Made by a program: the position numbers and the translations under genes. From positions 30,888-94,887 of the forward strand of contig FWCC01000041.1 in assembly GCA_900169235.1 (NCBI GenBank): a stretch of DNA of 64,000 bases, read 5' to 3'. This document shows, piece after piece, positions 22,787-35,591 of the stretch (position 1 is its first letter; the number at the start of each line of letters is the position of its first letter). The notes beneath the pieces are model-generated. The model saw only the letters and a program-made list of their open reading frames with translations, had not been told where the DNA came from and made no database searches. Source of the stretch: Zarea fungicola (Eukaryota > Ascomycota > Sordariomycetes > Hypocreales > Cordycipitaceae).

Positions 22787-23818
22787 ATGGCCTCAAGACA
22801 TGGCCTGCGGGCATGCGCCGCTGCAACACGCTGCGCCGCGCGACCCAACAATGTCTTCCACCAACAAATTAGCACAACTGCAACTCGCCGCCACGACCGC
22901 AACACGACTGAGCAAGGCCGCACAACACATTTTGGCTTCGAGACAGTTGATGAAGCCGAAAAGGCAGGACGGGTGGCCGGTGTATTTACCAGCGTGGCCG
23001 AATCATATGATAAGATGAACGACCTCATGTCCTTTGGCGTGCATCGTCTCTGGAAGTATGCTTGAATACCCCTCGCCCTGTCCTTCTCCTTGGGTCGGCA
23101 AACCCCCATGATGGTGACAACATGGCTAACCCATGCGCGTGTTGCTCGTGTGACAAACAGAGATTATTTTGTCTCCTCATTGAACCCCGGTGCCACAACA
23201 CCCCTTGGCCGCCCGCAAAAGATCCTCGACGTCGCCGGCGGCACCGGCGACATCGCATTCCGCATGGTCCATCATGCCCACGCCCAAAATGGTAACCCAA
23301 ACATCCACATCACCATATCCGATATCAACCCGGCCATGCTCGAGGTCGGCCGCCAGCGCTCCCTTGAGCTGCCCGCCTCCCACCAGGCTGCTCTGTCCTT
23401 CCTCGAGGCCAACGCAGAGACCCTGCCGCCCAGTGTCGCCGACAACTCACTCGATCTCTACACCGTCGCCTTTGGCATCCGCAACTTCACCAACATCCCC
23501 GCCGCCCTGCGTGAAGCCCACCGTGTCCTAAAGCCCGGCGGCGTCTTCGCGTGCATGGAGTTCTCCAAGGTCGACAACCCCTTGCTCAACGCAGTATACA
23601 AGCAGTGGTCGTTTAGCGCCATCCCACTCATTGGCCAGCTCGTCGCGGCCGATCGCGACAGCTACCAGTACCTTGTGGAGAGCATCGAAAAATTTCCCAC
23701 CCAAGAGGTGTTTAGGGACATGATCAAGGACGCTGGCTTCGATGTGGCAGGCGCGGGCTATGAGAACTTAACCGGCGGCGTCGCCGCCATTCACAAGGGT
23801 ATCAAGCCTCTGAAATAA
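22787..23818 (+). CDS. COQ5: 2-methoxy-6-polyprenyl-1,4-benzoquinol C-methyltransferase Coq5
   Basis: Two exons (22787-23055 and 23161-23818, intron 105 nt) give 308 aa. Coq5 is the SAM-dependent C-methyltransferase of ubiquinone synthesis and part of the matrix-side CoQ synthome. The N terminus ([20 protein letters not shown]) is a typical mitochondrial presequence. The UbiE/COQ5 family block [21 protein letters not shown] ends at the splice point and continues as DYFV. SAM motif I is [10 protein letters not shown], residues 111-120; the later FGIRNFTN and [15 protein letters not shown] segments are the family signatures. The ATG at 22787 is the first in frame. Splicing gives W-K-D-Y-F, matching the family, whereas reading through hits a stop within a few codons. 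Confidence 0.95.
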
Positions 23819-24294
23819 AGAGGAATATCAGTCCGATGCCCCAATGACTCAGCACAAAGACACAGTTGTATTAATATGGGAGAAAGGTGCCGTGAGATTC
23901 CACTAAAGGTATATTCCGTGCCATTGCATCTGGCCAAATTTGCTACCTTTGTATAGACTGTAAAAATAGATGGATGCTTAAAATCACTCAAGGAAGTTCA
24001 TTTGAATAGGAGTTGCTCTAGTAAATGGATATATGTTCCGATTTTTTTCCTCTTAAACAAAATCTCTCTGTGGCTGAACTCCATACAACTTGGAAAATAT
24101 TAAGGCAAATCCCCAATGCCGCCGGCGGAAAATTGTCCGAAGCATCATAAGTAGTACAAGTACCAGGAATCGCCGTCCTATTCTTTTTCCTCCTGACAGA
24201 AATAGTACTAAAACACGCGCCAAATTCGGTCCTCTTCTACCACCACCATATACCAATTAATTTTCTTCCTTCATCTTACGGGCATTACACTGCT
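23819..24294. other. convergent 3' spacer
   Basis: AT-rich 3' flanks of COQ5 and of the phosphoesterase gene. No gene seen. Confidence 0.6.
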
Positions 24295-26336
24295 TCACTC
24301 TGCCGTAGCACCAGCAGGTGACGATGTGCCTGCTTCGCCCTTCGCCCCGCGACCGCGACCGCCACGGCCGCGGTCACCGCCGCGGCTACCGCGACCACCT
24401 CGGCCACCACGGCCACCACGGATATTGCTTTCAGAGTCACTGGCCCCTCCGGCGCTTCGGTATCCACTGGCACTGCTGCCGCCACGGGCACTGCCTCCCC
24501 AGTTTCCAGCACCACCACGGGTAGGACCCTTGTTAGTCTCACGAGGTTGAAAGATCTTGACCCATGGTTTGGTGCGGTCTTCCGAGGTGCGTGTCTTGAC
24601 AGAGTCTGGCAAGTTATCCATCGCAGCGTCTCGGTCAGTCGTGTTCTTGAACTGAACGACCTTGTTAGAGTTACCCCATTTGTCAATTTTGACGATCTTG
24701 GCCTTATCTTCGTCGTTGAACAGGTCGCGGCACTGCTCCTCAGTGCTAACATTCATGATGAACAGACCAATTATGTCCGAGGGGACAATCTTGGGGGCCG
24801 GAGAGGTAACGGGCTCAATGCCGCCATTGGCAGAAGCAGGAGTCTTCTCAGCATCCTTAGCAGCACCGTTACCGTTGCCCTGGTTGGGCTGTGGAGTCGC
24901 TGGTTTAGCAGGGGTCGCGGTCTTGGTCTGCTGGCTTGGGGCCGCCGGGCGAGAAGTTGGCGCAGCTGAAGCAGGAGGGGGGGTCGGTGCGTTAGCAGAT
25001 GTAGCGGTGATGGGCGCAGTAGCAGGAGCGCCAGGCTGCTGCTTAGCCCCTCTATGGGAGAAGTTGAAGCCTTGAGCACGCATCTCCGTACCGATACGAC
25101 CGTCCTGAATCTCTAGGACAAGGTAGCCAAAGGCAGCATCGGCCAAGTTGAAGTTCCACATGTTCTTGAAGGCGCTCTCGTCAACTTGCCCCAGAGCAGC
25201 ATGGCCGCTAACCGGGCCTCCGAAGGGATTTCCGCCAGCGGCGGTAGTCGGCATTTTCTCAACAATCTGAAGAGCATTCTTCAGCAGGTTCTGTTGAGCT
25301 TCGTTTTGCGCAATGGCCGGCTCAACCTCACCCTTGACAGTCTCCCAGACATCGTTAAAAGACGCTTTGGAGGCAGCGAGCTTGCCACGGTAGTGATCAA
25401 GCGTAGGGTTAACACTGAACTCGTTATAGGAGCTCCCGTAGCGAAAGTGAAGACCAGCTGAGATGGAGAAATCGGCCTTCAGAGCAACAGAGAGCTGATT
25501 GAGGATTCCCTCTCTGGCGGGGGAGGCGTGAGTAATGAAAACGCGGGTCTCAGTTGGATCATAGACTCGATGAGCAGTGTCTACCAATTCGCCCATTTGA
25601 AGAAGAGTAGTCCACATAGTACCTTGTCCACCAGCGATGGTGGTGCGGCCCTCTCCATTGTCAAAGAGCTTGTGCATAACAACAGCACCGCCAAGACCAA
25701 GCAGACGCAGCTTCACACCTCCAATCTCCAGTAGCATGGATCTGGCCTCGTCGATAATGTGAAGGTTGTGAACCTTGTATTCGGAAGATCGGAATTTTTC
25801 AAGTACGCGGACATCCTCGCAAGCACCCCAGACAGTGTGTACAGGAACATCGAGCTTGAGCTCGCCGCTGAGGAGCAGAGGAAGCTCAGAGAGGGGTAGC
25901 TCGCTCGGTGAGAATCGAGACTTGATAGGCCCTGGCCCACCTTGTTGAATGGCCTTCTTGATGGGCTCTGAGATGAGGGGAGAGTACTGAGCAACATGCT
26001 TCAGCGTCTTCTCTACAATTCTGTCGAGGGATGTATCATCGTAGAAGCCGAAATCGCCTGTGTGGATGATATAGTTTGCGCGAGCTTGTTTGGCAAGCTC
26101 GTTGAGCGATCGCAGATTTCCTATTTAACCAACGTCAGCTTTGAGTGCAAGAAAGGCGTGCAAACAGCAGTGGTGCAAGTACCTCGAACGTCAGCAATGC
26201 AGAGAACGCGCATAGGGCCATTCTGGATGACCCGGCCCTGGTTCGGCAGAAGAGGAGCAGCTCCGGGCTGAGGAACACCGCCGTTCTGGAGGTAGCCCGG
26301 GTTGTTGTACGTCCTAGGCTGGGTCAAGTTAGTCAT
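24295..26336 (-). CDS. calcineurin-like phosphoesterase (DUF2433 type) with C-terminal RGG region
   Basis: Two exons (26336-26183 and 26120-24295, intron 62 nt) give 659 aa. The N-terminal half is a metallophosphoesterase fold with altered signatures: ADVRGN at about 47-52 in place of GDxHG, HTGDFGFYDD near 70, and WGACED in place of GNHE near 145. This pattern fits the fungal DUF2433 family, whose substrate is unknown to me. Residues about 375-480 are a Pro/Ala/Thr-rich linker, followed by a segment resembling an RNA-recognition motif (IIGLFIMNVSTEEQ ... VVQFKNTTDRDAAMDNL), and the last 60 residues are an RGG box with about ten RGG/RGR units, typical of RNA-binding proteins. An in-frame ATG at 26426 would add 30 residues; I chose 26336 because the added stretch looks non-conserved. 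A link to RNA is inferred from the tail. Confidence 0.82.
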
Positions 26337-28324
26337 GGTGTTTTGCGAGCGATGCTGAGGCCATGATTTGGGCCCTTGATTGGAGGTTGCCGATGCAGGC
26401 AGGTGGCCAAAAAGAGCTGGAGACATGCTGTTGTCGCGAATGCAGTGGGGATGCGAAGAAGGGCGCAGCTGCAGGTGAAGAAAACAGGCACGAATAGCGA
26501 GCACGATCAAGTCGCATGAGAGGGGAAAGAGGCGGACGATTCCGTTTGCTGCACCAAGAACTGGACCGGCAGCATGTTACAGCTGGCAGCAGCACGCGTT
26601 CTTGGGCGCCCCAACATGCACAGCACTTGCATGGCATCCAAGATAGGGGACAGGAGCAACCGCTTACCGTGGCCATTATATCACAGAAAAACAGATGCGC
26701 TCAGAACTAGGGTATTAATCGAAGGTATGAGGGATTGATGAGAAATGGCGATAGGAGGACGATCACGCCAGAGAGAAAAAAAAATAGTCGAAAATGGCGG
26801 AAGATGGGGGATGGAGATGAGGCGAAAGGGAATATGTTGCAGCGCGGCGCGCTGCAGCAAGTGCGATTTTAGTGTCAAACAGAAAGGCTACGGGCGCCGA
26901 CGAAGCGCTAGAGTGCTGGAGAGCTCAGCTAATTGGTACTGTAATTGGGCACCCTCCTGGGGGGAATTTTCTGGTGCCAGGGTACCACCAGATAGCACAA
27001 AGAGAAATGGGCCGCCACGATTGGTGTGGGGCGGCTTTGGCGGTAACTACTAACCTACTAATGAAACTTGCATTGAAAGCAAAGGTCAGTTTGGCACATA
27101 TTGAATGATATCCCAAACAAGCGGCTGTGCTCCATGACGACTAGATACACCAAATTGAAGGTAACAACTTTGCTACAGTTTAGCCATGCCTTATATTTTG
27201 TCCATGTGACGATGTTGTTGAGACCTAGACCATGACGAGAAGTCGTTTTTTATTCTATGTCAGCAGCACGCACTGCAGCCTACACACAATTCATATGGCT
27301 CCATGCTTTTCTTTGGTAGCTGTTTTACCTTGCTCCTGTCGCACGTCCATTAATGCTTCGAGAGGCTTAGAGAGTTGCATCGATTGTTCCAAGTATCACC
27401 TATGTACCCTCAGCTCGGTTAAGCGGCAGTCTTCTGTGTCGTTGCCGAGATGCAGTATAGTCACATAGCTATCGTACGCATTAACATTCATTCATTCAAA
27501 AAAAAAAAAGAAAATACAAGGTACTTGGCCATGCCTATGGCTGCGCGCTAAACACAGAGCATGTAGCTGCTATTGACGTGGCACGGGTATTGGAAGCTGT
27601 ACACTGCCTGCTGGCGGCATCCGGTAGCCGTGGTGCTGCAGAAGTCAGGAGCAAGGATTTGAGTCTTGATATTCGAACTTATGATTTATTGTCAAAGGTT
27701 AGCTTTGTAGATGTTCTATGAAAGTGGCTTCTTTTAGCCTTTCTTGGAGGTGAGCTGGGCAGCGGCGACCAAGAGCAGTAAGTTTGCTGAGTGTAGTTGC
27801 CCGCAAATGCACTGGCAAAGGTTTCGTAAACAGCAATTTTCAGAAATTAAGCGCAATATCATGGCAAGAAAACGCTTCCTTGTTGGCGCTTTGCGTGCCC
27901 TTCTGGCGCGGGACTTGTTCGTAGGGTTAGTTACCTCGTTAAAAGCTTGTAACCCGAGACTGTATGACAGGTCTGCTCTGGTTGGAGCCACGTGACGTGG
28001 TCGGTAATGGGGAAATTCGGCCAGCCTTATTACGGAGTCCGCCACCCAGCCACAGCCAGTCAGCCTGTTTTGAAGCCATCGAGACAGAGAGACATGGAGA
28101 GCCACCGAGAGAGCCATCAAAGGCCGAACCCGGAAGACTTTGGTGGGGAACTTGTACCCCTCCACGACGTAATTTACTAGTACAAAACCCAACCCAAGAG
28201 CGCCGAAGTTCACTTTTTCTGGAGCGTTTTCTTTACAAGAAATCTCTCCTTGTTATTTTCTTTCTTTTGCATCAATTCTTCAATTGCTTGCAAATCCCTC
28301 CTTCTTCTTTCATCAACCTTCATC
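26337..28324. other. 2-kb divergent intergenic region
   Basis: Upstream regions of the phosphoesterase (-) and LYS9 (+) genes. ORFs here are short and unsupported. There is a poly-A run at about 27499-27510, and a T/C-rich leader (about 28235-28320) just ahead of LYS9, usual for well expressed fungal genes. No gene recognised. Confidence 0.5.
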
Positions 28325-29981
28325 ATGGCTCAGTCTGTTCTCATTCTGGGCTCTGGCTTCGTCGCCACCCCCGCCGTCGAGGTCCTCTCCAAGGCCGGCA
28401 TCCACGTCACCGTCGCCTGCCGCACGCTTGCCACGGCTCAGTCCCTCGCTGGCAGCTATACCGACACAAAGGCCATTAGCCTCGACGTCAACGACACGGC
28501 CGCCCTCGAGGCCGCCGTTGCTGCCCACGACCTCACCGTTTCCCTGATCCCTTATACCTTCCACGCCATCGTCATCAAGGCCGCCATCAAGGCCAAGAAG
28601 CATGTCGTCACCACCTCCTATGTCTCGCCCGCCATGATGGAGCTCGACGCCGAGGCCAAGGCCGCCGGCATCACCGTCATGAACGAGATTGGTCTCGACC
28701 CCGGCATCGACCACCTGTACGCCGTGGATCTCATCGACCGTGTCCACAAGGAGGGTGGCAAAATCCTATCCTTTAAGAGTTTCTGTGGCGGGTTGACCGC
28801 ACCAGAGAACTCAGACAATCCTCTGGGCTACAAGTTCAGCTGGAGCAGCCGTGGTGTCCTTCTCGCTCTCAAGAATAATGCCAAGTACGTCGAGGACGGC
28901 AAGATTGTTGAGGTCTCTGGCCTTGACCTTATGGACACCGCCAAGCCTTACTACACTGGTTTCATTGGCTTCAATTTTGTTGCCTACGGTAACCGTGACA
29001 GCTCTGGCTACCTCGAGCGGTAAGTAAATGGGATGATGTAAACCCAAAAAAAAAAAAATATTGGTGCAAGCATTGACCTAATTTCACGTCGTAGCTACAA
29101 TATCCCCGAGGCCCAGACCTGCATCCGCGGTACCCTTCGCTACGCCGGCTTCCCCTCTTTCATCAAGACCCTTGTCGACATTGGTTTCCTCGACGACCAG
29201 CCCAAGGACTACCTCAAGGAGGCCATTCCCTGGAAAGAGGCTTTTGCTCAGGTTGTTGGTGCCAAGTCCCCCAGCGAGGCCGATTTGATCGCTGCTGTCT
29301 CCGCCAAGGCCACCACCTTCAAGACTGCCGAGGCCAAGAGCCAGCTTATAAAGGGCCTCCAGTGGCGTGAGCTAAGACCCGGAACTGTATATTGAGATCC
29401 CATCTAACATTTTCAAATAGTTGGCATCTTTTCCAACGCCAAGATCACACCCCGCGGCAACCCTCTTGATACCCTTTGCGCTACCCTTGAGGACAAGATG
29501 ACTTTCCAGGAGGGCGAGCGCGACCTGGTCGTAAGCTTTTAATAATCTACCATCCAAAGAGATTCAATTCTGACTTTACAGTTCCTGCAACACTTGTTCG
29601 AGGTCGAGAACAAGGATGGTAGCACGAACACCATCTCATCGACGCTTTGCGAGTATGGAGCTCCTATTGGCTCTGGTGGTCCTTCCGCCATGGCCAAGCT
29701 CGTCGGTGTTCCTTGCGCCGTTGGTGAGTCATTATTTCTTTTATAAAATGTACATATAATTCTCTATTTCTAACTCTAAGAAAATAGCTGTCCAGCAGGT
29801 TCTTAACGGTACCATCTCTGACCGCGGTATCCTTGCCCCTATGAACACCAAGCTCAACACCCCTCTCATGAAGGAGCTTGACGAGAAGTACGGGTAGGTT
29901 TTGGCTGAACATAAAGTCGCACGATACGACTGATGACTAAAAGTTTCTAGAATCAAATGCACGGAGAGAATTCTCAACTAA
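28325..29981 (+). CDS. LYS9: saccharopine reductase (saccharopine dehydrogenase, NADP+, L-glutamate-forming)
   Basis: Six exons: 28325-29019, 29095-29366, 29421-29530, 29582-29723, 29788-29893, 29951-29981, giving 451 aa, the usual length. Lys9 makes saccharopine from 2-aminoadipate semialdehyde, glutamate and NADPH, the penultimate step of the fungal alpha-aminoadipate lysine pathway. The N terminus carries the Rossmann dinucleotide motif VLILGSGFVATPAVEVL; SFCGGLTAPE and NPLGYKFSWSSRGVL are typical of the reductase. All five introns start GTAAGT/GTGAGC/GTAAGC/GTGAGT/GTAGGT and end in AG, and the frames join exactly. The last exon codes only the final nine residues plus part of a split glycine codon. 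GC-rich, C-ending codons in exon 1 suggest high expression. No signal peptide, so cytosolic. Confidence 0.95.
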
Positions 29982-30962
29982 AATGGTGCGAGTGAATATA
30001 TATACCAAGAGACGTCCGGGTCTACTACCAGGCATGAGTTGGGCATGTAAGCGGACGCGTCGCTGAGAGTCCTGTAGAGAGATTTCAGTCCATATGAGCG
30101 ACATGACAGACATAATGGAAACAAAAAAATTAGATGAAATTTATGGGATCTTAAAAAGAGAGAAGACTTCAAAAGCCAGTCAGAAGCGATTGTTGTCGCC
30201 GCCGTAACAATGAGATCCCTCCCCTAGGCCTTGCCTAGTCTCAAACTCGAGCGACAATTCACACAGTAAACATACCAGCCAAATAGCTTGGGCAGTTTAG
30301 GCTGTATAAAAGTATCACTTGCGGGCGATGTAGAACACTTGGGATTTTAACCCAATTTACTTCATTGTTTAGCAACGTGGCGCTTTTAAGGATTGTAGAG
30401 CGGGATGGAGTGTCGTCTCTCTGGTCGCAGCTCCACCCGGAATCGGCCAGGGCCTATGAGGCCAATGAGGGACCAGTTGATGGACCAGTTACGGTGGTGT
30501 ACTTCAGGGTACTTTGTGGGGCCACGGATAGACACTGCCAAATGACCCGTTTCCTTGGCAGACTGCTCGTTAGCGAGGTACCAGTGACTTTTCCAAGGTC
30601 ACTACACCATGAGACAGCCAAGGCACAGGAACATCACCATCATCCAGCAGGCCGACCAGTAAGCAAGTTTGTTGACCAGATCCTGCACCGGCTGTGTCTT
30701 CCGCTCTCGTTCTACGAGCCAACGCTATCGCAGCATTGCGCTGATTATCAAGCAGCGGACCATTCCCTCACGCGATAGTACTACATGAACCCTAGCGCAA
30801 AGAGGAGTGGCGAGTTTCTTGACCCCCGTTCTGACGACAGCGCCAATACGCGCCGACCTTATACATCCAAGATAACAAAAAACAGAGACTTTTGCCAACC
30901 GAGCTGCGCCAGAATAAATAGAGACGGGGACCTTTGGCGGGCCGCCATTGTCTTCGGCCAAA
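29982..30962. other. intergenic, LYS9 3' flank and ZDS1-like promoter
   Basis: About 980 bases with no supportable gene. The open frame near 30365-30778 has no family resemblance and no good start context. Confidence 0.5.
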
Positions 30963-33954
30963 ATGGCGCCCTCAATGATGGTGCGTACTCGATCTCTCCT
31001 TCAACGGCCTTCGCGGATACCAGATCTCGCTGTTGTGCCCTCACTGGCCAGGATTTGTAGATTTCCATATGAGGAGCAACATTTCAAAGGCATTCTAGTT
31101 GCTCGGTTGCAGTAATCTTGCAGTGGAACATTTGCTAATATTACGTGCAGACACCAGGGCCAAATAATAAGTTGAGCGACACCTTCAATACTAAACGCGG
31201 GCACACCACCCAGCTCTCGATATCCGATCCAAGCCACCACGTTACCGAGGCTATTGGAACATTGTATGGTGATGAGTACGATTCTAGCCCGGAGAGCGCC
31301 AGACCGCTGAGTTATATCGACGACGGCTACCAAGACGAGCTAAGACATCAATCCCAAAGTGCTCATTTTCAGTCGCAGTCAGAAATTGGCAGGCAGCCGC
31401 TTAAACGCTCAGTTACCGACTATCCCAGTCCATCGCCAAATCCGTATCCCGATCACGCCTTGAGAAAGTCACAGACTCTGCATCTGCCAAGTACGCTGCA
31501 CAGGTCAAGCTCACTTGAGCATGGCCAACGAGCGCCGCCTCTAACTTTGTCGACGCCACTGTCTTTGAGGGATGTTCAAGCCGATGAATCTGGCTCGCAG
31601 TTTCCATTAACAAATATCGACAATCCGACCGATATCGCGCAAGAACTTAGCAACCTACAGGCGCTTCGCCGTTTGTCTATGGATGTTGGTAATCGCGTCG
31701 ATCCCGACATGCCAATGACATTGTCGACAATCCCTGCCATAGCCCCGACCGGCAACGATGACGAGAATGACCCTTCAAGGCTCCTCTGGGTACCAGCAAG
31801 GGTTCACCCTGAGCTGGCGCCGTCCGAATTCAAGTCATTTCTTGAGAACCGAGTCAACTCTATTAGAAGACGCTCGGGCGAAAGCCACCTTGCCGCAGAT
31901 ATGGAGGGGGAGAACAGTGATTCAAGTGCACTGCGACGTAGAAAATCGATGCTTTCTCATCAGATTGACAACTCAAGCGGTCTCGGGGCTGTAGACTACA
32001 TGGATGGTGCGGAGCGACTTGAAAAGCAAAGGTCGCGACACAGCAATCGGTCGCCCGAGCTCAGTCTAGAAGAGCTAGTAAATGATCCGGCCGGTGCAGT
32101 ACAGAGACTAGCCCAGGAGACACAAGCCCAGTACGCCGACTCACAGGTCAATCCAGATGATATGCCAATTATACCAATGGCTCCTGGCATGGGCCTTCGC
32201 CGGTCGACAAGAACAACGTACCGCAAAGGAGGTAGTCTCCGCGCTGGGGATAGAGGGAACCTGTCCCGCCGTACTACGAACCGTCACCAAGGCACCGAAA
32301 CCTTAGTGGTTGACAGTCCTCCACTTCCTGATGTGCCAAAAGGTCATAGGCCTCTAGTGCGTGTGCAATCAGAGCCCATTCATGTTCATGAAAATTTCTC
32401 GAGGCCGAATCGCTCTGTTCGGCGTCAGAATAAATTTACACAGGAGTCTCCAGCAGCACTTGCAGCGCTTGAGGGAACAGCGTCTAGCTCAAGCATAGCA
32501 AATGACTCCCAAGAAGCATACGAAGAAACAATTACGATTCGCGATCCAGCAACAACACCAATTATTGCTGTATCAGATCAGTCCGTCTCTCCAACATATG
32601 AAACACAAAATCGGGACTCTTTCCCACAACGATCATCGTCGCAGAGAAATGCCTCGGACGGTGATGCACAGCCTGAATCCACTCAAGGTGATACGACATC
32701 ACACAATAGCAATAACACTGGTCAAATGCATGCCGCACATCAGCAGCGCCAACATCAGCACCACCAACAGCAACAGCAGCAACACCAACACCAACAGCAG
32801 CAATACCAACAACAGGCGCAAACTCAATATACGCCTAAATCCTCGCTACCGACGCCGCAGTCACAGACTTTGAGCGAGGGCCTCGCCTCTAGCTCCAGTC
32901 TGCCGGGTGGTGGTAACACTCGAACGGATACCCTAACGTTTATCCCAACTCTCAGTCCGGACGAGAGAAAGAACGAGAAGAAATCAAGGAAGGAAAAAGA
33001 CGATGATGCCTCGAGCTTTTCTTCCAAATCGAGTGGAGCTTGGAAGTGGCTCAAGGGAGTAACCGATGACAAGAAGAAGGAGGAAAGCAAAAGGTCCAAG
33101 GCTAAAGTGCAGGCAGAAAAGATTCAGGACAATGCCAGACTGGATGTCCTTCAGAATTCGATTGACAAAAGCGCGTCCAAGGCCCGCGAAAGCCTGGTGC
33201 TGGACCGAGACTCATTTGACACCAAGCTGCAGGAGGAGCGGAAAAAGGAGAGTAGCAGGAGAAGCGATTCGAAGAAAGACAAGGACGGCAGTATCTTCTC
33301 TTCCATATTTGGAGGAGGCAAGAAAAGGGAGGACAAGGAGAAGGAGAGGAGCAGCAAGAAGTACTCGCTGCTACAAGTGCCGGACGAGCCAGTTTACAAG
33401 CCCTTGCAACCGGACGTTGATTACAATTGGACAAGGTTTCCTCTACTGGAAGAGCGTGCTATTTACCGCATGGCACATATCAAGCTGGCAAATCCTCGTC
33501 GACCTCTTCATAGCCAGGTGCTACTCAGCAACTTCATGTACAGCTACCTGGCAATTGTACAGGCCATGCACCCTCAGATGAACATTCCTGTTTCTCCGCA
33601 GCAGAAGCGCTTAGAAGAGGAAGCCAGGCGAAAGCAGCAAGAGGAACAACAATATCTTGCGCAGCAGGGGCTCTCCGATGGAGATCAACAAGACATGGAG
33701 CAGTACAATTATGACTATCATCGGGTAAATATTGCAACCAAACTTCTCTAGTTCGCTTTTGCATTGATACTAAAACTTCGCAGTCTACAATTCAATATGC
33801 TGAGTCCGGCGGTGAGAGCTCAGTTGACTATGTTGATGAAGCTCAAATTTACGAAGACGATCATGGTGATAGTCAAGACCATGGCTATGATTATGAGGGT
33901 TCAAAGTCATATGCGAAGGGCGAGAAGGATTATTATGAATACCGTGAAAGCTAA
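30963..33954 (+). CDS. ZDS1: Zds1/Zds2-like regulator of PP2A, Zds C-terminal domain
   Basis: Three exons (30963-30980, 31151-33724, 33784-33954) give 920 aa. Exon 1 codes only MAPSMM; the 170-nt intron ends in TTACGTGCAG. Zds proteins bind the Cdc55/B subunit of PP2A and influence mitotic entry, polarity and silencing in yeast. The conserved C-terminal Zds domain is about residues 758-812 (YNWTRFPLLEERAIYRMAH, LANPRRPLHSQVLLSNFMYS). An N-terminal conserved block, RLLWVPARVHPELAPSEFK, is also family-typical. Between them lie serine-rich disordered sequence, a His/Gln tract (about 540-565) and Lys/Glu-rich helices. After the domain come a Gln/Glu-rich coil and an acidic, Tyr-rich tail coded by exon 3. 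Without the 59-nt second intron the frame would stop at 33751; with it, 57 clearly coding residues follow. The exon-1 choice is the least certain part. Confidence 0.87.
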
Positions 33955-34643
33955 CTCCGTTTACAAACCAAATTAAGCGAGTATGTCACGTACACGCGCC
34001 ACTTGCTATTGCATTGTCAATGAGCCATTTATGTACGAGGTCTATTGTCTACGGCCGGATACTGCCTAGGAGAAGAGCCTGCGGGCACTTGATGTGCGTC
34101 GGTTCTCGGAGCTTCCTTGCATCAGCTGGAGTTATTCCCTTTGTCTTATTTTAAAAACGTCGTTTGCTAGGTCAGTTTGGGAGTATGCGACGAATTTCTT
34201 TATGGCCTGGCTCACAATTTGAGTGATCTTCAGATTAGGCGTAAGTCTTGGTGGACTATTAGTATGGTTTATTTGTCCTATTTTTTTTAAAAAAATAATA
34301 ATTTGAAGCTGGAGCCAGGCCTTATTTTTTTTTTTCTATTGTACTTATTCGTTAGCATATGAAAGGGAGGGCATAGCGAATAGTGGACCTTTTGAAATAT
34401 TATCTGGTTGATGTGTGGTTATGCAAGCTCTTTCGACCGCGATCAGTTTTCCTATCAACGTTGGACTCAAATCAGAGCTCTGCTTATGAGGGTTTGGTAA
34501 TAGATGTAGTCTAGCGAATATGTCGACATGAACATGTGAACAAACATCCCGTTTCGTGATTATGTCCTTTTTGACAAAATGCGCTGCATTGGTTTCGAAT
34601 CTAACACTGCAAAGAAAATATACACTACAGGACAGATGCTGTC
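33955..34643. other. convergent 3' spacer
   Basis: AT-rich 3' flanks of the ZDS1-like and complex I genes, with poly-T/poly-A runs near 34280-34335. No gene seen. Confidence 0.6.
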
Positions 34644-35591
34644 TTATTTCTTGGGCTCATCCTTCTTCTCCTCAGGCTTCGGTGTGGGCAGCTTGAATGA
34701 TTCAGGTTTACGGTCGTCTCCGCGACCGACCTGCTCCCAGACACTTGAACCACCCTCAAAATTGCGGAAGGCTTGGGTCAGCTCCAGCGGCTCCGTGACA
34801 ATGCGTTTCTTCTCTTCGTCATATCGAATTTCCGTGTATCCGGTCAGGGGGAAGTCCTTGCGGAGGGGGTGGCCCTCGAAACCGTAGTCTGTCATGATTC
34901 GGCGGAGATCGGGGTGGCCGGTGAAGTAGACACCGTACAGGTCGTACACCTCACGCTCATACCAGTTGGCACCGTCAAAGAGGCTGGTGATGCTAGGGAC
35001 GGCGGAGGTCTCGTCCGCATAGGTCTTGACGCGGATGCGAGAGTTGTGGCGGACAGATAGCAGGTTGTATACAACTTCGAAGCGCTTGTCACGAGTGGGA
35101 TAGTCGGCGGCAGTAACTGTGCTGCACTGAGTGAATTCTGCGGCAGTGTTGTCTATTCGCAGTCGAGTTAGCGTCATGCTCTTTTGTATAAATAGCATTG
35201 ATCGGTCCACTCCATTCAATTACTCACATTTGAGGAAAGTAAAAGTGGGAATGACTCCAGAGGGCGAAATGTAAATCGTGAGCTCATCCTTCCAGACAGA
35301 GAACTGCTGCACATATTTGGGAAGGCAGCCCATCACCCAGGCGCCATAACGGTGTAGGTTATCAGCTTTGCTCTGGTACTTGTCGGCAGGGTTCACAATG
35401 GGCGCCTTGAGTTCACCGATGTGATCACGGGGGGCCTTTCTCATGTTCTCGGCTTCTTTTGGCATCGCGACCAGCCTGGCCACAGAGCTGGACATGGTGC
35501 GGGCGATTTGGACATTGCGAGCCTGGAGGGATTGCTTCGCCGGGCGCAGAGCGGAAGCCAGCGAGCTGCTTCTGGTGATTTTGGTTGCCAT
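34644..35591 (-). CDS. NDUFS3: NADH:ubiquinone oxidoreductase 30-kDa subunit (NDUFS3/NuoC), mitochondrial
   Basis: Two exons (35591-35228 and 35152-34644, intron 75 nt) give 290 aa. This is the core iron-sulfur-fraction subunit of the complex I peripheral arm on the matrix side, near the quinone-binding site. The N terminus ([20 protein letters not shown]) is a mitochondrial presequence. The family signature is complete: [20 protein letters not shown] followed by [20 protein letters not shown], about residues 183-222. The Lys/Glu-rich C terminus ([12 protein letters not shown]) is usual in fungi. The intron joins FLK to YNTAAEFTQ and restores the family frame. The gene is divergent from NOT4 with 403 bases between starts. 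Confidence 0.96.

Noticed and set aside
30365..30778. 137-codon ORF between LYS9 and the ZDS1-like gene
   Set aside because: No family resemblance, mixed composition and no splice partners; treated as chance.
33525..33751. Ending the ZDS1-like gene at the stop at 33751
   Set aside because: A GTAAAT...CGCAG intron joins in phase to 57 further residues with clear coding character.
31001..35591. Functional PP2A or mitochondrial gene cluster
   Set aside because: The ZDS1-like and PTPA genes are 15 kb apart with unrelated genes between, and the mitochondrial genes are dispersed; linkage is best seen as coincidence.
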